From: Bacteroidales bacterium
Lineage (GTDB): Bacteria > Bacteroidota > Bacteroidia > Bacteroidales > ML635J-15
DNA: 47,527 nt
Assembly (NCBI GenBank): GCA_027858835.1
Contig: JAQIBY010000181.1
Span: forward strand, 1-47,527
Reading direction: 5' to 3'
Numbering within the stretch: the stretch's first letter is position 1; every line of letters starts with the position of its first letter. The notes below the pieces were generated by a model. It did no database searches, was not told where the DNA came from, and saw only the letters and a list, made by a program, of their open reading frames with translations. A program made the translations under genes and the position numbers. This document shows positions 43,378 through 47,527 of the stretch, one piece after another.

Positions 43378-44187
43378 CTTATCTCCGGTTTCGATAACAT
43401 CCGCTTCATAATTATATTCTGAGCCACGTGCTGAATGAGGGATAGTAAATATTCCTAACAAAACGATTCCTGCCAGAATGATAATCCAGCGTCTTGTTTG
43501 CTTTAGATTCAGCAACATTGCAGCGAGCCAAAAAACACCCGCAATTAAGGTTTTATTATCCGTCAAATCATATCCAACAGGAAAACCTGTCCAGGCTTGT
43601 CCAAATGCAAAGTACTGCACAATGGGACCAAAAATAAAACCGCCGATTGCTAGCGACGAAAATGTCCAAATAGCGATTCGTTTTATGTTTCCAATATTGA
43701 AAATTGCCATCAGCAAAGCAACTGTACTAAGCAGCATTGCGAGAAACATAGCTAAGATATGTGGAATTAATGCCCATGCCGGCACATTGCCTTTAAAGCG
43801 AACGATTGCAGATTCTTCTTCTGTGGAGAATAACAAATTGTTTTCATCAAAAATCAATATATGATATTGCAATTTCCCTGCGGCCGGTTGAATCGGCAAG
43901 GAGGCAATCCATTGATTATCAGTTTCAACCATAAGAATGGTATCAAATTCAAAATTTCCTGGATATTTCTTAAACACCACTTTGGCATCACTAATCCCAT
44001 CAGATGTGGGAAGCTCAACCATACACCCATCGCCGTGTGATGCAGAGCGAGTCAAGTCAAAGGCATAAGTTTCCCCATTAATTTCTGTTTTAAAGTCAAG
44101 CGGGTAAGTCGGTCCGGTTTTCCGTTGGTAATAAGATGCTGCAAGTGTAATTATTACAGCAAAAATCCAAATAAGCGCCTTTTTCAT
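43375..44187 (-). CDS. Membrane protein of unknown function in the M28 peptidase operon
   Basis: The product has 270 residues. An N-terminal hydrophobic segment (about 4-20, signal anchor or signal peptide) is followed by an extracytoplasmic beta-rich domain of about 120 residues (LDFKTEINGETYAFDLTRSA). Four membrane segments follow between about 137 and 250. It is 11 bases after the M28 peptidase gene on the same strand, so the two are probably co-transcribed. No catalytic motif is visible and I do not recognise the family. Its stop codon lies in a dispersed repeat. Confidence 0.72.
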   Translation of the reverse strand: MKKALIWIFAVIITLAASYYQRKTGPTYPLDFKTEINGETYAFDLTRSASHGDGCMVELPTSDGISDAKVVFKKYPGNFEFDTILMVETDNQWIASLPIQPAAGKLQYHILIFDENNLLFSTEEESAIVRFKGNVPAWALIPHILAMFLAMLLSTVALLMAIFNIGNIKRIAIWTFSSLAIGGFIFGPIVQYFAFGQAWTGFPVGYDLTDNKTLIAGVFWLAAMLLNLKQTRRWIIILAGIVLLGIFTIPHSARGSEYNYEADVIETGDK

Positions 44188-44198
44188 GTTCTGATTTT

Positions 44199-45890
44199 TT
44201 AAAATTCGACCTCCAATTTCATGGGTTTATCATCTCTGACAATTTGTAATTCAACCTTTTGCCCTTTTTTGAATTTCGACAAAGATTCCATGTAATCGTA
44301 AATATTTTCAATCTCAAACTCGTCAATTTTATGAATCACATCTCCTTTTATGATTCCAGCATTTTCTGCGGGTCCACCCGGACGCACGCCATCAACTGCC
44401 AATCCGTTTTCTACTCTACCGGTAACATCGGGCATAATTCCCAGAGTCACTTTCATTCCGCCTCCGTGTCGTACTCTTCCTTCTTGTTTTTGCTTTTGAA
44501 AAGTGAGCTTTATATCAGGATGAGACAAACTATCAATTAATGCAATTGACAAAGCGCCAACTTGCTGAATCCCCTCAAAATTAATACTCTCAATATTATC
44601 ATCAGGGGTATGATAATCATCATGCAATCCGGAATTAAAAAACAAAACCGGAATATTTTCTGAAACAAATGATGCCTGATCTGAGCCGGCAAATCCCCCA
44701 CCCGACATGGCAATTTCCAGAGGATTATTTTGAAAATGATTCAAAACCCCCTCAAACTCAGTAGCAGTTGATGTTCCGCTAATGCTGATACGATTTTCCT
44801 GCACACGTCCAACCATATCGAGATTCAGCATTGCACGAATTTTTTCCATAGGAATTGGGCTGTTTTCCACAAAATATTTTGATCCGATAAGGCCTTGCTC
44901 CTCTGCCGCAAACAAAATAAATGCAAGATTTACATCTGGATTTTGTGTGGCATAATAATCGGACAACATCAAAACCAGCGCAGCACCGGAGGCATTGTCA
45001 TCGGCGCCGTAATGAATCTCATGACGCTCAGGACTTCTGGAACCGGAACCATATCCGCCCCAGCCCAAGTGATCGTAATGCGCACCAATTACTATCCACT
45101 CGTCGGAATCGTCAACTGTTCGATAAGCAATGGCATTTCCGGTGGTACTTCGTTGAATTTCAATGTTTGTATGTGCTGAAATCTCGATGTTTTCAAACCC
45201 TATTTGTGTTTCGCTTTTTAATTCTTCCCTAAATTTTTCCATGCTTGGATACTTATCTGCCAGCAATTCTTCATAGCAAGCATTTTGCGCAAACTGAATC
45301 GCTGGGATATCAAGCCGAATCATACTTCGTGTAAAGTAGAACGGATAAAATTCAGAATCAGTTCCCCAATCATCATTTGCAACGAAAATTACCCCTCCGG
45401 CGCCCAAACGTTGAGCACGACTTGCCATTTGCACCAATTCACGATATGCAGGAATCTCACCTTCAGCAAATTCGGGAAACACAAGCAGCCATTGTCCGTT
45501 AAGGGATTCTGGCACTTCTTCTGGCAACTCTGAAAGTGCGATTACACCGGATTTAAAATCTGCATTAGCTGAAAAATTATACAACGAATAATTGTCCTGA
45601 GAAATCATTTCCCCGTTAATTTTCAAACGATTATCATCTGCCTGACGGATTGATGTTGTGATTTCGAAATCCTGATAAAAATCGTCATCAAATAAAGACA
45701 AACCGGATTTTTTAAATTGTTGCGTAAAATAAACATGAGCCAAACTGTCCCCTTTTGATCCGGGGAAACGCCCTTCTAACTCATCTGAAGCTAAATATTT
45801 CAAGGCATCTTTGGCAAGATTAATATTCTGTGAAAAGAGTGATGACAAGGAAATCAAAATCACACTCAGAAATACAGCAATTCGTTTCAT
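44199..45890 (-). CDS. Exported M28-family metallopeptidase with PA and PDZ domains
   Basis: The product has about 563 residues. It has a signal peptide (MKRIAVFLSVILISLSSLFSQ), then a PA-like domain (about 90-210, GGVIFVANDDWG). The M28 domain shows the two-zinc ligands: GAHYDHLGWG (His), YGADDNASGAAL (bridging Asp), EEQGLIGSKYF (catalytic Glu pair), LNLDMVGR (Asp) and DDYHTPDDN (His). A C-terminal PDZ domain follows (about 480-563, VRPGGPAENAGIIKGDVIHK). M28 enzymes are aminopeptidases or carboxypeptidases. It acts in the periplasm or outside the cell. I start at 45890 (MKRIAV); two residues upstream are also in frame. Confidence 0.93.
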   Translation of the reverse strand: MKRIAVFLSVILISLSSLFSQNINLAKDALKYLASDELEGRFPGSKGDSLAHVYFTQQFKKSGLSLFDDDFYQDFEITTSIRQADDNRLKINGEMISQDNYSLYNFSANADFKSGVIALSELPEEVPESLNGQWLLVFPEFAEGEIPAYRELVQMASRAQRLGAGGVIFVANDDWGTDSEFYPFYFTRSMIRLDIPAIQFAQNACYEELLADKYPSMEKFREELKSETQIGFENIEISAHTNIEIQRSTTGNAIAYRTVDDSDEWIVIGAHYDHLGWGGYGSGSRSPERHEIHYGADDNASGAALVLMLSDYYATQNPDVNLAFILFAAEEQGLIGSKYFVENSPIPMEKIRAMLNLDMVGRVQENRISISGTSTATEFEGVLNHFQNNPLEIAMSGGGFAGSDQASFVSENIPVLFFNSGLHDDYHTPDDNIESINFEGIQQVGALSIALIDSLSHPDIKLTFQKQKQEGRVRHGGGMKVTLGIMPDVTGRVENGLAVDGVRPGGPAENAGIIKGDVIHKIDEFEIENIYDYMESLSKFKKGQKVELQIVRDDKPMKLEVEF

Positions 45891-45896
45891 AGGCAT

Positions 45897-46214
45897 TTTT
45901 TAAGCATAAAATCAACAGCCAAAATAATAAAAAGTTCTTTGTTAAACGAACATATTAAAGATTAGAAAACCAGTTAAAATTTTATTCCAAAATCCTTTCC
46001 ATGAGGAATAAAATTACATGAAAACACAAGTTAAAAGAAAATATTAACACTTAGTTAACAGTCTGTTTTTCTGTAAATTAAGCTAGCTTTAACAAACTGT
46101 GAAATATTTAACAAACATTTAGCTTAGTTTGAATGAACCTTAACAATTTCTGCCTGTTAATGCCGGTATATTTGTAAAAGAAATAATTATTAAAGAAACT
46201 AAAAATTAGATATC
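45897..46214. other. Divergent intergenic region between the M28 and small-protein genes
   Basis: It is A/T-rich and I see no gene. It carries the promoter box for the plus-strand small exported protein (46167-46174). Upstream of the M28 gene there is only a near-match (TTATTTTG) to a -7 box. AGTTAACA-like stretches recur but do not form a clear operator. Confidence 0.5.
46167..46174 (+). promoter_or_regulatory. -7 promoter box TATATTTG before the small exported protein
   Basis: This is a perfect TAnnTTTG match 40 bases before the ATG at 46215. The TTG at the -33 spacing is missing. Confidence 0.5.
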
Positions 46215-46562
46215 ATGAAAAAACTAATCGCAATTATCGCAATCATTTCAGCATTTGGATTTTCAAATGGAGAAGCAAGTGAGCTTAAAAAAGCAAGTAA
46301 TAACGAAACTAGCCAAGTAGAGTTAAACATACTCCCATACGGCAAAACGGATTTTGTTCCGATGAAGGCTGTTTATAAACATACAGAATACACGGTTTAT
46401 CGGGTTCAGTCAGAATTTTTACAGAATATTCCGAGTTGTCAACCGGTTGGTACAGATTACCACTATTTTATTTACAAAAACGGAGCTTTTCTTTTAACAG
46501 TAAATGAATGTAATAAAGATAAAGTATTTTCTTACTTGGCAAATAATATGACCGTAGTTTAG
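46215..46562 (+). CDS. Small exported protein of unknown function
   Basis: The product has 115 residues. The first 22 or so (MKKLIAIIAIISAFGFSNGE) are a signal peptide. The mature part is about 90 residues with two Cys (in NIPSCQPVGTDY and LTVNECNKDKV), which could form a disulfide. It has alternating beta-like strands (EYTVYRVQSEFL, YHYFIYKNGAFLL). I recognise no family. It is supported as a gene by its signal peptide, the upstream promoter box and the shared terminator just downstream. Confidence 0.7.
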   Translation: MKKLIAIIAIISAFGFSNGEASELKKASNNETSQVELNILPYGKTDFVPMKAVYKHTEYTVYRVQSEFLQNIPSCQPVGTDYHYFIYKNGAFLLTVNECNKDKVFSYLANNMTVV

Positions 46563-46585
46563 TACAAACACGAGTAATCTCAAAC

Positions 46586-46621
46586 AAAAACAGCTGCCGG
46601 AATAAACTGACAGCTGTTTTT
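46586..46621. terminator. Bidirectional terminator between convergent genes
   Basis: AAAAACAGCTG (46586-46596) pairs with CAGCTGTTTTT (46611-46621) around a 14-base loop. The plus strand continues in a run of T, and the minus strand reads TTTTTG. It can stop transcription of both the small-protein gene and the AIM24 gene. Confidence 0.75.
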
Positions 46622-46642
46622 TTTATTAATAAATTTCTATTA

Positions 46643-47410
46643 TTATTTTTCAAGGAAGCTACCAAGCATAGAGCGTGAACCTTTGCCTTTATTTCCGCCG
46701 ACAGGGCTAAGCTCTTTTATTAATTTTTTGATTGGCATGGATTGCAACCACACTTTTCCGTTTCCTTTCAGCGTTGCAAGAAACATTCCTTCACCACCAA
46801 AAACCATTGATTTTAATCCACCTGCACGTTCAATAGAAAAGTCCACACTCTCTTCAAAAGCTACTACACAACCGGTATCAACACGTAATGTTTCGCCGCG
46901 AAGTTCTTTTTCAATCAAGGTACCACCGGCATGAATAAATGCCATTCCATCACCAACCAGTTTTTGCAAAATAAAACCTTCACCACCAACAAGCCCGGAA
47001 CCTAATCGTTTATTGAGGGTAACAGACATTCTTGTTCCTTTTGCAGCGCAAAGAAAAGCATCACGTTGAGTAATGAGATTTGAATCTAAATTACCAAGTG
47101 AGACAGGAACTATAGTTCCCGGATAAGGTGCAGCAAATGCAACATGTGATTTTCCGCTTCCTTTATGTGTAAAGTGTGTTAAGAATAATGACTCACCCGT
47201 CAACATCCGGCCACCGGCTTTCAGTATTTTATTAAACATGCCCTGTTTAGGATCTGAACCATCACCCATTTTGGTCTCAAAAGCAATTCCTTCTTCCATG
47301 TACAACATTGCACCTGCTTCAGCAATAACGGTTTCCTCAGGATCCAATTCAATTTCAACTAATTGAATATCATGACCCATTACTTTGTAATCAATTTCAT
47401 GCGATTTCAT
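46643..47410 (-). CDS. AIM24/TIGR00266-family protein
   Basis: The product has 255 residues and no signal peptide. It shows the family pattern: [43 protein letters not shown]-like [13 protein letters not shown] and [20 protein letters not shown] near the end, with a Gly-rich middle ([12 protein letters not shown]). The family is named after the yeast mitochondrial protein AIM24 and its role in bacteria is not known. It is monocistronic here, with a consensus promoter whose -33 element lies in a dispersed repeat, and it is followed by the bidirectional terminator. Confidence 0.9.
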   Translation of the reverse strand: MKSHEIDYKVMGHDIQLVEIELDPEETVIAEAGAMLYMEEGIAFETKMGDGSDPKQGMFNKILKAGGRMLTGESLFLTHFTHKGSGKSHVAFAAPYPGTIVPVSLGNLDSNLITQRDAFLCAAKGTRMSVTLNKRLGSGLVGGEGFILQKLVGDGMAFIHAGGTLIEKELRGETLRVDTGCVVAFEESVDFSIERAGGLKSMVFGGEGMFLATLKGNGKVWLQSMPIKKLIKELSPVGGNKGKGSRSMLGSFLEK

Positions 47411-47441
47411 AATGAATATGTTTTTTTGGTTTCTTTGTTTA

Positions 47442-47471
47442 CAAAGTTAAAAACATATATAGTCTCTGCAA
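47442..47471 (-). promoter_or_regulatory. Consensus promoter of the AIM24-family gene
   Basis: On the minus strand TTG (47469-47471), a 19-base spacer and TAACTTTG (47442-47449) match the Bacteroidota consensus. The expected start near 47435 gives a leader of about 25 bases. The TTG lies within copy B of the 45 bp repeat. Confidence 0.8.
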
Positions 47472-47504
47472 GAAAACGTCAAATATTGCGTTATTCTTAT
47501 TTCT
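47460..47504 (-). repeat. 45 bp dispersed repeat, copy B
   Basis: Read on the minus strand it matches 43333-43377 at 42 of 45 positions. Its CTTGCAGAGACTA end provides the TTG of the AIM24 promoter's -33 box. Confidence 0.75.
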
Positions 47505-47527
47505 GAAACAGTCAATTACAAAAGTAA

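Overview
The window is a 47.5 kb chromosomal segment of a bacterium of the phylum Bacteroidota. Four things point there: promoter boxes of the TAnnTTTG type (two of them with a TTG exactly 19 bp upstream, next to rpsL and EF-G2, and a third next to the AIM24 gene); few Shine-Dalgarno sequences; a C-terminal gliding/type IX secretion (CHU_C) sorting domain; and an EF-G2 paralogue like the one known from Bacteroides. Protein sequences do not let me name a genus. I see no rRNA, tRNA, CRISPR array, prophage or complete insertion sequence.

Layout. 1-562 is non-coding and carries a nested inverted-repeat element. 563-4167 (minus) holds a small beta-barrel-like protein, an exported MORN-repeat protein and a diacylglycerol-kinase-family lipid kinase. 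4264-10264 (plus) holds a repeat protein and then parE-parC-aroK. 10278-12751 (minus) is a membrane protein plus a UbiD-family decarboxylase, and 12862-13632 (plus) is a YkgJ-type cysteine-cluster protein. After a 412 bp convergent gap comes enolase (minus), and then the dominant feature: one uninterrupted minus-strand str-S10-spc-alpha superoperon from rpsL (33166) down to rplQ (15435). It has 33 genes, including fusA, secY, map, infA and rpoA, but no tuf or adk, and ends in a strong hairpin terminator.

Divergent from rpsL, with its own consensus promoter, is a second EF-G (33437-35587) whose GTPase centre is visibly degenerate. It is followed by a perfect terminator, a decayed fragment of a sorting-domain gene, an ECF sigma factor with an anti-sigma-like protein fused to extracellular domains, and a tight operon holA-rhomboid-gmhB-(class IV aminotransferase-like). 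The last 6 kb carries an MFS transporter, an M28 peptidase with a membrane-protein partner, a small exported orphan and an AIM24/TIGR00266 protein.

How it fits together. Most of the window is core information processing: ribosome, RNA polymerase alpha, translocon, initiation and elongation factors, topoisomerase IV and a clamp-loader subunit. The accessory interest lies in the EF-G2 paralogue, the envelope-spanning anti-sigma candidate, the class IV aminotransferase-like protein lacking its PLP residues, and two families of short dispersed repeats. One of those repeats supplies the -33 element of a promoter.
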